A DNA stretch of 41,575 nt, taken from the NCBI GenBank assembly GCA_900318585.1, contig ONKY01000117.1:1-41575 (forward strand), read 5' to 3'. The translations under genes and the position numbers were made by a program. The stretch is from an uncultured Prevotellaceae bacterium. GTDB taxonomy: Bacteria; Bacteroidota; Bacteroidia; Bacteroidales; Bacteroidaceae. Shown here one piece after another: positions 26,136-33,860 of the stretch. Below the pieces are notes generated by a model. That model ran no database searches and had not been told where the DNA came from. It saw only the letters and a list, made by a program, of their open reading frames with translations. How positions within the stretch are numbered: the first letter of the stretch is position 1; the number at the start of each line of letters is the position of its first letter.

Positions 26136-29000
26136 ATGATTAGACTCAAGCCAAAACAGATAAGGGAAAGGAATATAAGAAGTGCGTGGCCTGAAAGGAC
26201 ATGTATGTTGGTAGCATGGGTCATAGTCCAGTTATTCTATCTTGTTCCCCTCTCGGCGCAGCCACTTAGCCCTGCCAAGGACTTCGGCTATACCGAAGAG
26301 CACCCGCTGATTATTGTCAGTGACTGGGACTTCCGCCCGTTCGAGTTTATCAACGTTGAAGGACAACCCGCGGGATACAATGTCGACGTGCTCAACCTGA
26401 TCCTTGACCAACTCAACATACCCCACAAGTTCGTCATGCAGGAATGGCACGTTGCCACGAGCATGTTCAAGAAACACGAGGCAGACCTCATCCACGCCCT
26501 ATACTTCTTCTTCAAGGATAGCCCATACGTGTCAACGCACAAGTATATCAACTACTATAGTGTGAATGTGGCACGGCGTACCAACACGCCACCGCTGAAC
26601 CGCCTCGGCAGCCTTCAGCCTACCGACACGCTGCTCCTCAAGGAGGCTGACTATGCGGCCATGGTTCTTGCCTCCAAGGACCGTCTGCCGTTTGCTACGG
26701 AGTACCACTCGCCAAAGGATGCCCTGACAGGCATCAGCCAGGGGCGGTACAAATACTTTGTCTGGGGCGAGACTCCTCTCCGCCATAAGATTCAGGAGCT
26801 TGGACTCGACAGCATTGCACTCGACGAGATAGACATCCCTGCCGGGGAACTGCGAATCATCGGTTACAACCAGGAGCTGACAAACCTTATCGACGACCAA
26901 TATACCCGGCTGGAACAGGCCGGCGAGCTGCAGAAGATCTACGACCACTGGTTCCGTCCGGAACGTGAGCATGATGACACGTCGCCGGTGGTACTGCTCA
27001 TCCTCGCCGGACTCCTCTTGACTGCCGTCGTCGTGGGTCTGCTCATATACTTTGTCAGACGAAGGGTCAGAAAGGCAGTCCGGCGGAGTTCCGACTTGGG
27101 GCAGATGATGGATCATGTGCTCAACACGGGCGACTACTATGTTGTGGAGTGGGACTTCCAGAGCAACATCCTCCGCAACAGGTATGGCGATATGTTGCCG
27201 AATGGCGAGATGAGGCCGGAGGAATTCCTGGCACGTATGCCACCCGAAGAGGCAAAGCGCCTCCATGGTCTTGACATGCAATTGGCTGCAGGCGTTATCA
27301 CCCACTTTGACATGAACCTCCAGTTCAACCGGGGGACGGCGGAAGCCCCACAGTGGCGCAACTACTTCGGAAGCGGCATTGTGGAGATGGAGCATGGCAA
27401 GACGACCTACCTCTATTATACCACGAAGGACATCACCGAAGAGTTGAACGAGGACCGGCGCATCAAGATCATTGCCAGCAAATACAAAAAGATGTTCGAC
27501 ACTAACCTGATTGCCATGTCGTTCTACGATGCCAACGGTGTCCTGCTCGATTTCAACCAGAAGATGCGTGAGCTCTGCCAGATAGACAGAAACTACGAGC
27601 AGTACTTCCGTGATAGTGTACTCTTCAACTTCCCCAACCTCAAGGGTGTCTATCTGCCTGGCTCACGGGAGGTGATTCATGTCTGCCAGCATTTGAACGA
27701 GCCTCAGTTAGGCTTGGACAAATATATAGAGTTCCGCATTCAACCTGTGACGAACGATGACGATGAGCTTGTGTATTACATTGTTACCAGCCGCGACATT
27801 ACCCCAGAGCGTGACCTCTATCTGAAACAGCGGGAACACGACCGGCAGCTCCGTGCTACCAACGAGGAGATAGAACGCTACGAGCAGCAGCTCGGCTATC
27901 TGTTGGTGGAAAACCAGATGTATATCTGGAACTTCCTGCCTGCAGAAAACAAGGTCTATATGAAACGTTCTGCGGGACAGGAAGAATATAGCGAGACCAT
28001 AGAGGAATATCTGCTGACAGTCAATGCTGATGTACGGCAGCAGGCCAAGGAAGAAATAGAGGAGGCCATGCGGCAGGGTAAACCCTACATCACCATCCTG
28101 CCTTTCGACCATACGCTGTTTGACGATCAGCCCACATGGTATTCCGTCTCAGGCATACCCATCTTCAACAAGGAGGGGCAGATTACCGAATACTTCGGAA
28201 TGTCGCGTAACATTACGAGCTTCATGGAGGCGCAGGAGAAGTTGCGCATCGAGACGGCACGGGCCGAAGACTCCGGACGGCAGAAGGCGGCCTTCTTGGC
28301 CAACATGACGCACGAGATACGTACGCCGCTCAATGCCATCGTGGGCTTCTCCGACCTATTGCCTGTAGTCGATACCATGGAAGAGCGCATGGCGTTCATA
28401 CGCATCATCCGCAACAACTGCGACATGTTGCTGCGGCTCATCAATGACATCTTGGAAGCGTCCGACATCACTACGGGCACCATTTCCGTCAACCCAGAGG
28501 AGGTGGACTTCGCCCAGGTGTTCAACGACATCTGCCAGACCTTGGAGCAGCGCGTGCAGGAGAACCCCGGCGTGGCGTTCATCAAGGACAACCCCTACGA
28601 GTCGTTCGTCACCACCATCGATAAGGGACGTATGCAGCAGGTCATCACCAACTTCGTGACCAATGCGGTGAAATATACCAAGGAGGGGCACATCCGTGTG
28701 GGGTATCGGGCCATGGACAGCGACGAGCTGTCGTCCATCACCCAACACCCAACACCCGCCACCCAGACAGGCATCTACATGTACTGCGAGGACACGGGTG
28801 CCGGCATTCCCAAGGAGAAGCAGGCGTCGGTGTTCGAGCGTTTCGTCAAACTGAACGACTTCGTGCAGGGCACCGGTCTCGGTCTCAGCATTTGCCAGGC
28901 CATTGCAGAACGCTGTAACGGACAGATTGGCGTGATGTCCGAGGGCGATGGCAAGGGCAGCACCTTCTGGGTGTGGATTCCGTGTGTGTATAAGAAGTGA
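26136..29000 (+). CDS. HK6: His-type sensor histidine kinase with periplasmic SBP_bac_3 domain
   Basis: A 954-aa last gene of the array. Signal peptide (ending LVPLSAQ), SBP_bac_3 domain (about 50-285; HPLIIVSDWDFRPFEFIN, GYNVDVLNLILDQLNIPH, YDHWFRPER), transmembrane helix (about 292-315, VVLLILAGLLLTAVVVGLLIYF), PAS-like domains (about 330-440, 455-570, 590-700), HisKA with intact H-box NMTHEIRTPLN (His726, codon CAC 28311-28313) and complete HATPase_c (TNFVTNAVKYT, EDTGAGI, FERFVK, GTGLGLSI). No REC. The ATP domain has an insert with the residues ITQHPTPATQTG, also seen at the same place, differently, in HK2. ATG 26136 matches the start of HK3-HK5; ATG 26109 overlaps the HK5 stop and would couple translation. 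A symmetrical terminator follows immediately. Confidence 0.92.
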   Translation: MIRLKPKQIRERNIRSAWPERTCMLVAWVIVQLFYLVPLSAQPLSPAKDFGYTEEHPLIIVSDWDFRPFEFINVEGQPAGYNVDVLNLILDQLNIPHKFVMQEWHVATSMFKKHEADLIHALYFFFKDSPYVSTHKYINYYSVNVARRTNTPPLNRLGSLQPTDTLLLKEADYAAMVLASKDRLPFATEYHSPKDALTGISQGRYKYFVWGETPLRHKIQELGLDSIALDEIDIPAGELRIIGYNQELTNLIDDQYTRLEQAGELQKIYDHWFRPEREHDDTSPVVLLILAGLLLTAVVVGLLIYFVRRRVRKAVRRSSDLGQMMDHVLNTGDYYVVEWDFQSNILRNRYGDMLPNGEMRPEEFLARMPPEEAKRLHGLDMQLAAGVITHFDMNLQFNRGTAEAPQWRNYFGSGIVEMEHGKTTYLYYTTKDITEELNEDRRIKIIASKYKKMFDTNLIAMSFYDANGVLLDFNQKMRELCQIDRNYEQYFRDSVLFNFPNLKGVYLPGSREVIHVCQHLNEPQLGLDKYIEFRIQPVTNDDDELVYYIVTSRDITPERDLYLKQREHDRQLRATNEEIERYEQQLGYLLVENQMYIWNFLPAENKVYMKRSAGQEEYSETIEEYLLTVNADVRQQAKEEIEEAMRQGKPYITILPFDHTLFDDQPTWYSVSGIPIFNKEGQITEYFGMSRNITSFMEAQEKLRIETARAEDSGRQKAAFLANMTHEIRTPLNAIVGFSDLLPVVDTMEERMAFIRIIRNNCDMLLRLINDILEASDITTGTISVNPEEVDFAQVFNDICQTLEQRVQENPGVAFIKDNPYESFVTTIDKGRMQQVITNFVTNAVKYTKEGHIRVGYRAMDSDELSSITQHPTPATQTGIYMYCEDTGAGIPKEKQASVFERFVKLNDFVQGTGLGLSICQAIAERCNGQIGVMSEGDGKGSTFWVWIPCVYKK

Positions 29001-29044
29001 AAAGGTGAAAAAGTGATTCACCTTTTCACTTTTTCACCTTTTCA
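28998..29044. terminator. Perfect 19-bp palindromic bidirectional terminator
   Basis: Arms 28998-29016 and 29026-29044 are exact reverse complements around a 9-nt loop. Each arm begins or ends with the stop codon of one convergent gene (HK6 on plus, nhaD on minus). The stem is AT-rich and built of GTGAAAAG-like words. Confidence 0.7.
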
Positions 29045-30373
29045 GAACAGCAGGGTGCGTTCTAACCAGTAGACAAGCATGCCTGCCAAATAGCCGGTGA
29101 AGGCAATCCACGTGATTTTCTTCATGTACCAGCCGAAGGTAATCTTTTCTAAGCCCATGACTACGACGCCCGCTGCGGAGCCGATAATCAGCATCGAGCC
29201 GCCCACGCCGGCACAGTAGGCCAGAAGCTGCCAGAAGATGCCGTCAACGGCCATTGGGCCAGCCTCGGCCACGGGATACATACCCATGCAGCCTGCCACC
29301 AAGGGCACATTGTCGACCACGCTTGACAGCACGCCGATGATGCCGTTGATGATGTAGTAGTTGCCTGCAAAGGCTTCATTCAGCCCCTCGCCCAAAGCGG
29401 TAAGCACACCCACCTCCTGAAGCACGGCCACTGCCATGAGAATGCCTAAGAAGAACATGATGGTGGAGAGGTCAATACGTGACAGCAAGTCACTGACGCG
29501 CTTGGCCATCGTATCGTCTTCGGCGGTGTTGTAATGGAAAATCTCCGTCACTGTCCATAGCAGTCCAAGAACGAGCAGAATGCCCATGAACGGCGGCAAA
29601 TGGGTCAGCGTCTTGAAGACGGGTACGAAACACAGGCCGCCCACGCCGAGCCAGAAGATGATGTCGCGCTGAGCTTTGGTAAACTGGGTGACGTCGGCCT
29701 TTGGCAGGTTCTGTGACTTGTCAAACTTTCCCTTCAGCTGGTATTGCAGGATGAAGGCGGGCACAAGCATGGAAACGAGCGAGGGAACGAATATTTCCGT
29801 CAGCACACCTTGTGTGGTAATCACACCCTTGATCCAGAGCATGATGGTGGTGACGTCGCCGATGGGCGAGAAAGCACCGCCGCTGTTGGCCGAGACAACC
29901 ACGAGCGCAGCATAGATGAGCCGATCGCCCCGGCTTTGCACCAGTTTGCGCAGCACCATGATCATGACGATGGAGGTGGTGAGGTTGTCGAGGATGGCGG
30001 AGAGGAAAAAGGTCATAAAGGCCATGCGCCACATAAGTTTGCGTTTGGAGCGCGTCTTCATGGTGTCGCGCACAAAGTTGAAGCCGCCGTTGGAGTCGAC
30101 GATCTCCACAATGGTCATGGCACCCATGAGGAAAAACAGGGTACCCGCCGCATCACCCAAGTGATGCTCAATGACCTCGGCAATGTGGTGGACAACGCTA
30201 TCGGCCTCAACGTTGGGATAATACGCAGCTGGCCCCATCATGAGTAGGGTCCAGCAGAACACACACATCAGCAGCGCAACGGCTGCCTTGTTGATTCTTG
30301 TCAGGCTCTCCAAGGCTATGCACAAGTAGCCAATGACGAACACAGTGACAATCAAGACAGTTAATGTAGTCAT
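29042..30373 (-). CDS. nhaD: NhaD-type Na+/H+ antiporter
   Basis: A 443-aa polytopic inner-membrane antiporter of the NhaD family, with about 11-13 hydrophobic segments. Family signatures are visible: SAILDNLTTSIVMIMVLRKL, ANSGGAFSPIGDVTTIMLW and, near the C-terminus, SSVVDNVPLVAG and GSAAGVVVMG. It exports Na+ or Li+ in exchange for protons. The open frame extends upstream to 30424, but that would start inside the promoter; ATG at 30373 (MTTLTVLIVTVFVIGYL) gives the normal first transmembrane helix. It converges with HK6 and diverges from rhaB. Confidence 0.93.
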   Translation of the reverse strand: MTTLTVLIVTVFVIGYLCIALESLTRINKAAVALLMCVFCWTLLMMGPAAYYPNVEADSVVHHIAEVIEHHLGDAAGTLFFLMGAMTIVEIVDSNGGFNFVRDTMKTRSKRKLMWRMAFMTFFLSAILDNLTTSIVMIMVLRKLVQSRGDRLIYAALVVVSANSGGAFSPIGDVTTIMLWIKGVITTQGVLTEIFVPSLVSMLVPAFILQYQLKGKFDKSQNLPKADVTQFTKAQRDIIFWLGVGGLCFVPVFKTLTHLPPFMGILLVLGLLWTVTEIFHYNTAEDDTMAKRVSDLLSRIDLSTIMFFLGILMAVAVLQEVGVLTALGEGLNEAFAGNYYIINGIIGVLSSVVDNVPLVAGCMGMYPVAEAGPMAVDGIFWQLLAYCAGVGGSMLIIGSAAGVVVMGLEKITFGWYMKKITWIAFTGYLAGMLVYWLERTLLF

Positions 30374-30421
30374 CTTCTTTTTGTTTGTTATAGATTGTTG
30401 ATTGTTGTAGATTTTTGACTG

Positions 30422-30453
30422 CAAAGGTACGAATAAGCGAGCAATAAAACAAA
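30422..30453 (-). promoter_or_regulatory. Promoter for nhaD
   Basis: On the minus strand: TTTG (30453-30450), a 20-nt spacer, then TACCTTTG (30429-30422). Transcription would start about 40 nt before the nhaD ATG at 30373. Confidence 0.7.
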
Positions 30454-30495
30454 TTTATTTGAGTTTTTCAAGCGATAGGACCTTCGAGCGAAGTT

Positions 30496-30553
30496 CAAAG
30501 GTAATAAAAAAAGTGAAAACACGCTGTGCTTTTCACTTTTTTTATTACCTTTG
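30496..30553. repeat. Perfect 24-bp palindrome carrying the rhaB -7 box
   Basis: Arms 30496-30519 and 30530-30553 are exact reverse complements with a 10-nt loop. The arms contain a 7-A / 7-T run and end in CAAAGGTA / TACCTTTG, so each arm carries a -7 promoter box pointing outward. Confidence 0.85.
30546..30553 (+). promoter_or_regulatory. -7 box for the rhamnose operon
   Basis: TACCTTTG, followed 36 bp later by the rhaB ATG. The -33 position lies in the palindrome loop and has no good TTTG, which suggests that an activator may be needed. Confidence 0.55.
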
Positions 30554-30589
30554 CAAGCGTAAAAGAAATCTGACTACTAAAACAAGCGT

Positions 30590-32125
30590 ATGGAAAAAAA
30601 GAATTGCTATTTCTTTGCTGTCGATCTCGGCGCAACGAGCGGCAGAACCATTATTGGCAACCTGTCCGACGGGATGTTCAATCTGGAGGAGATAACCCGC
30701 TTCCCTAACAACCTCATAGAGCAGGGCGGACACTTCTACTGGGACATCTATGCACTATACTTTGAGATTATCCGCGGACTGAAGGAGGTGGCACGGCGCG
30801 GACTGAACATCACCAGCATCGGCATTGACACCTGGGGCGTGGACTTCGTATTCATCGGCGACGACAATGCCATATTAAGGAACCCGCGCGCCTATCGGGA
30901 CCCCATCACTTTCGACGCCATGGACGACTACCTGTGTCACGTCCTTCCCCGACGTGAGGTCTACGACATCACAGGCATCCAGTTCATGAATTTCAACAGC
31001 ATCTTCCAGCTATATGCCATGAAGCGGGAACAGAACTCGGCCTTGGCAATGGCGAAGAAGATTCTCTTTGTGCCCGACGCCCTTTCGTGGATGCTCACGG
31101 GCAACGAGGTGTGCGAATACACCATCGCATCAACGTCGCAGCTACTCGATCCGAGGACGAAAGAATTGGACGAGCGGCTACTGGCCAGTATCGGCCTGAC
31201 CCGCTCGAAGTTCGGCAAGATGGTGCAGCCGGGAACGGTCATCGGCATGCTGACCGACGAGGTGCAGCGGCTGACAGGACTCGGCCCCGTGCCCGTGATA
31301 GCCGTCGCTGGCCACGACACCGCCTCGGCCGTGGCTGCCGTACCCGCGAAGGACGAACATTTCGCCTATCTGAGCAGCGGTACGTGGAGTCTCATGGGCA
31401 TTGAGGCAAAGGATGCCATCATCAACGACCTCAGCTACGAGCGCAACTTCACCAACGAAGGCGGCATAGAGGGAACGACACGTTTCCTGAAGAACATCTG
31501 CGGTATGTGGCTCTACGAGCGCTGCCGCAAGGAGTGGCCCGAGGAGGTACGGCAACTGAGCCATCCTGAGCTGCAAGGCTCGGCTATGACGGTTGAGCCC
31601 TTCCGCTCCATCATCAACCCCGACGATGCGCTCTTTGCCAACCCTGACAGCATGATTGAGGCTATCCAGCAGTACTGCCGCCAGACCAGCCAGTCCGTTC
31701 CGGAGACGCCGGCGGAGATATGCCGTTGCATCTTCGACTCCTTAGCCCTGCGCTACAAGCAAGTGTTCCAGTGGCTTCAGGAGTTCATGGAAAAGCCTAA
31801 CGGGAAAGCCGAGGGAGGCTCGACGGTGAAACCGTCGGGCACGGACATACGGGTGCTGCATATCATCGGCGGCGGCTCGCTGAATAAATACCTGAACCAG
31901 TTTACCGCCAACGCCACGGGTGCCACCGTCCTGGCCGGCCCGCAGGAGTGTACTGCCATCGGCAATATCATGCTGCAGTGCTGGGCCGCCGGCCTTGTCA
32001 AGGACATCTGGGAGATGCGTGCCATCATCGCCAACTCGACAGAGCTGGTGAAGTACGAACCTCAGGACAAGGAAGCATGGGATCAGGCCTTTGACAAATA
32101 TCTGAGAATAACAAACAACAAATAA
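30590..32125 (+). CDS. rhaB: Rhamnulokinase
   Basis: A 511-aa FGGY-family sugar kinase that phosphorylates L-rhamnulose to L-rhamnulose 1-phosphate. Seen: N-terminal phosphate-binding loop DLGATSGR, GIDTWGVDF, AYRDP, the substrate region TGIQFMNFNSIFQL, AGHDTASAVAA, SSGTWSLMG and the adenosine motif HIIGGGSLN with AIGNIMLQ. The stretch EKPNGKAEGGSTVKPSGTD just before HIIGGG looks like an added loop compared with my memory of Bacteroides homologues; its DNA contains a small GACGGT/ACCGTC hairpin. It is the first gene of the rhamnose operon; the isomerase begins 12 bp after its stop. Confidence 0.95.
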   Translation: MEKKNCYFFAVDLGATSGRTIIGNLSDGMFNLEEITRFPNNLIEQGGHFYWDIYALYFEIIRGLKEVARRGLNITSIGIDTWGVDFVFIGDDNAILRNPRAYRDPITFDAMDDYLCHVLPRREVYDITGIQFMNFNSIFQLYAMKREQNSALAMAKKILFVPDALSWMLTGNEVCEYTIASTSQLLDPRTKELDERLLASIGLTRSKFGKMVQPGTVIGMLTDEVQRLTGLGPVPVIAVAGHDTASAVAAVPAKDEHFAYLSSGTWSLMGIEAKDAIINDLSYERNFTNEGGIEGTTRFLKNICGMWLYERCRKEWPEEVRQLSHPELQGSAMTVEPFRSIINPDDALFANPDSMIEAIQQYCRQTSQSVPETPAEICRCIFDSLALRYKQVFQWLQEFMEKPNGKAEGGSTVKPSGTDIRVLHIIGGGSLNKYLNQFTANATGATVLAGPQECTAIGNIMLQCWAAGLVKDIWEMRAIIANSTELVKYEPQDKEAWDQAFDKYLRITNNK

Positions 32126-32137
32126 AACAAACGAAAC

Positions 32138-33388
32138 ATGAAAGCAGAACTAATTGAAAAAGCGTATGCAGTAGCGAAAGACCGCTATGCAGCCATTGGT
32201 GTCGATACCGACGCAGTACTTAACCAGCTCCAGAAGCAGCAGATTTCCCTGCACTGCTGGCAGACCGACGACGTAGTGGGCTTTGAGCGCAACGATGCCC
32301 TCTCCGGCGGCATCCAGACCACCGGCAACTACCCCGGCCGTGCCCGTAACATTGACGAGGTGCGTCAGGACATCGAGTTCGTGAAGACCCTCATTGCCGG
32401 CAACCACCGCCTGAACCTGCATGAGATCTACGGCGACTTCGGCAACAAATTCGTTGACCGCGACCAGTGCGGCGTAGAGCACTTTGAGAGCTGGATCCAG
32501 TGGGCGAAGGAGAACAATTTGAAGCTCGACTTCAACTCCTCTTCGTTCTCGCACCCGAAAAGCGGCAGCCTCACGCTGTCGAACCCTGACAAGGGCATCC
32601 GCGACTTCTGGATTGAGCACACCAAGCGCTGCCGCCGCATTGCCGATGCCATGGGTAAGGCACAGAACGACCCGTGCATCATGAATATCTGGGTACACGA
32701 CGGTTCGAAGGACATGCCCGTACAGCGCAAGAAGTACCGCGAAATCCTGGCTGCCTCCTTAGACGAGATCATGGAGGAGAAGCTCGACGGTGTGAAAAAC
32801 TGCTTCGAGGCCAAGCTGTTCGGCATCGGCTTAGAGTCGTACACTGTCGGCTCGCACGACTTCTACACCGCCTACTGCGCCACCCGCAAGCAGATGTATA
32901 CCATCGACACGGGCCACTATGAGCAGACGGAGAACGTCAGCGACTTCGTCTCGACACTGCTGATGTACGTGCCAGAGCTGATGCTCCACGTCAGCCGCCC
33001 GGTACGCTGGGACTCCGACCACGTGACCATCATGAACGACCAGACGCTCGACCTCTTCAAGGAGCTGGTACGCAGCGATGCCCTCGACCGTGCTCACGTC
33101 GGCCTCGACTACTTCGATGCCAGCATCAACCGTATCGGTGCATATATTATAGGTACGCGCGCTACCCAGAAGTGCATCCTGCAAGCTCTGTTGGAACCGA
33201 AGCAGAAGCTGCGCGAGTATGAGGACAACGGCCAACTGTTCGAGCGCCTCGCCCTGATGGAAGAGGCAAAGTCGATGCCTTTCGGCGCCGTCTTCGACTA
33301 CTTCAACATGAAGAACAATGTACCCGTCGGCGAGGAGTACATCCAGTGCATCCAGCAGTACGAGAAGGACGTAACCAGCAAGAGATAG
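32138..33388 (+). CDS. rhaA: L-rhamnose isomerase
   Basis: A 416-aa cytoplasmic, metal-dependent isomerase that converts L-rhamnose to L-rhamnulose (rhaA; called rhaI in Bacteroides). Family features: N-terminal DDVVGFE, the GGIQTTGNYPGRA segment, metal-binding barrel segments around LHEIYGDFG, DFNSSSFSHPKSGSLTLS, NIWVHDGSKDMP, ESYTVGSHDFY, DTGHYEQTENV and HVSRPVRWDSDHV. Length is normal. It is followed by a palindromic repeat and a broken DUF559 gene before the transporter. Confidence 0.96.
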   Translation: MKAELIEKAYAVAKDRYAAIGVDTDAVLNQLQKQQISLHCWQTDDVVGFERNDALSGGIQTTGNYPGRARNIDEVRQDIEFVKTLIAGNHRLNLHEIYGDFGNKFVDRDQCGVEHFESWIQWAKENNLKLDFNSSSFSHPKSGSLTLSNPDKGIRDFWIEHTKRCRRIADAMGKAQNDPCIMNIWVHDGSKDMPVQRKKYREILAASLDEIMEEKLDGVKNCFEAKLFGIGLESYTVGSHDFYTAYCATRKQMYTIDTGHYEQTENVSDFVSTLLMYVPELMLHVSRPVRWDSDHVTIMNDQTLDLFKELVRSDALDRAHVGLDYFDASINRIGAYIIGTRATQKCILQALLEPKQKLREYEDNGQLFERLALMEEAKSMPFGAVFDYFNMKNNVPVGEEYIQCIQQYEKDVTSKR

Positions 33389-33392
33389 GAGA

Positions 33393-33431
33393 AGACCCTC
33401 CCCCCGACCCCTCCCTTGTAGGGAGGGGAGT
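33393..33431 (-). repeat. Dispersed palindromic repeat, copy 1 (reverse orientation)
   Basis: An 8-bp CCCCTCCC/GGGAGGGG hairpin with a 5-nt loop, followed on the minus strand by a G-rich tail. It is the same sequence family as 33886 and 38722, in inverted orientation. It directly follows the rhaA stop, so it may also end or stabilise that transcript. Confidence 0.85.
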
Positions 33432-33479
33432 GGTTACATTTCAAGAGTGAAACAGACCATTTGTTGTTACCCTTCCATA

Positions 33480-33860
33480 ATGAGAAAGTCTGCATCCTAT
33501 AAGACGCCTTCACCTGACAGGTATGCTCTGTTGCGTTCTTACGCTCGCAAAAACAGGAAGAATGCTACTATGGCGGAACAATATTTGTGGGAGCATCTTA
33601 GGAATGGTGCTTTGGGTGTCGATTTCCTACGACAGCATATAGTTGGCGATTATATAGCAGACTTTGCATCAAGGCATGGAGGCCTGATTGTGGAAGTTGA
33701 CGGCGGATACCATACAGAACGGCAGCAAGTGGAAGACGATGCCAATCGTGAGAGTATTTTGCAATAAATGGGTTTTCACGTCCTGCGATTCACAAACGAA
33801 GAAGTAATAAACAATATAGAAAGCGTACTACAACAAATAGAAGATTATTTAAATGAATAA
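33480..33860 (+). pseudogene. DUF559 (PDDEXK-like nuclease fold) gene with an internal stop
   Basis: The N-terminal part reads as a DUF559 protein (YALLRSYARKNRKNATMAEQYLWEHLRN, RQHIVGDYIADF, LIVEVDGGYH). TAA at 33765-33767 then interrupts it. The same frame continues at once with MGFHVLRFTNEEVINNIESV to TAA 33858-33860, which is the usual end of this family, so a single codon (probably AAA Lys) appears to have become a stop. The function of DUF559 proteins is unproven; the fold resembles very-short-patch-repair endonucleases. Lower GC than its neighbours and flanking inverted copies of a dispersed repeat suggest an inserted cassette between rhaA and the transporter. The end overlaps the transporter start. 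ATG 33480 is preferred; GTG 33447 is also open. Confidence 0.8.

Noticed and set aside
13223-29000. Hybrid two-component systems (HTCS) of the Bacteroides polysaccharide-locus type
   Set aside because: There are no REC or AraC domains and no beta-propeller Reg_prop/YYY sensors; the sensors are SBP_bac_3 and PAS.
30496-30553. Invertible (phase-variable) promoter
   Set aside because: The arms are separated by only 10 nt, too short to hold a promoter between them, and inversion of a perfect palindrome would change little. No invertase gene is present.
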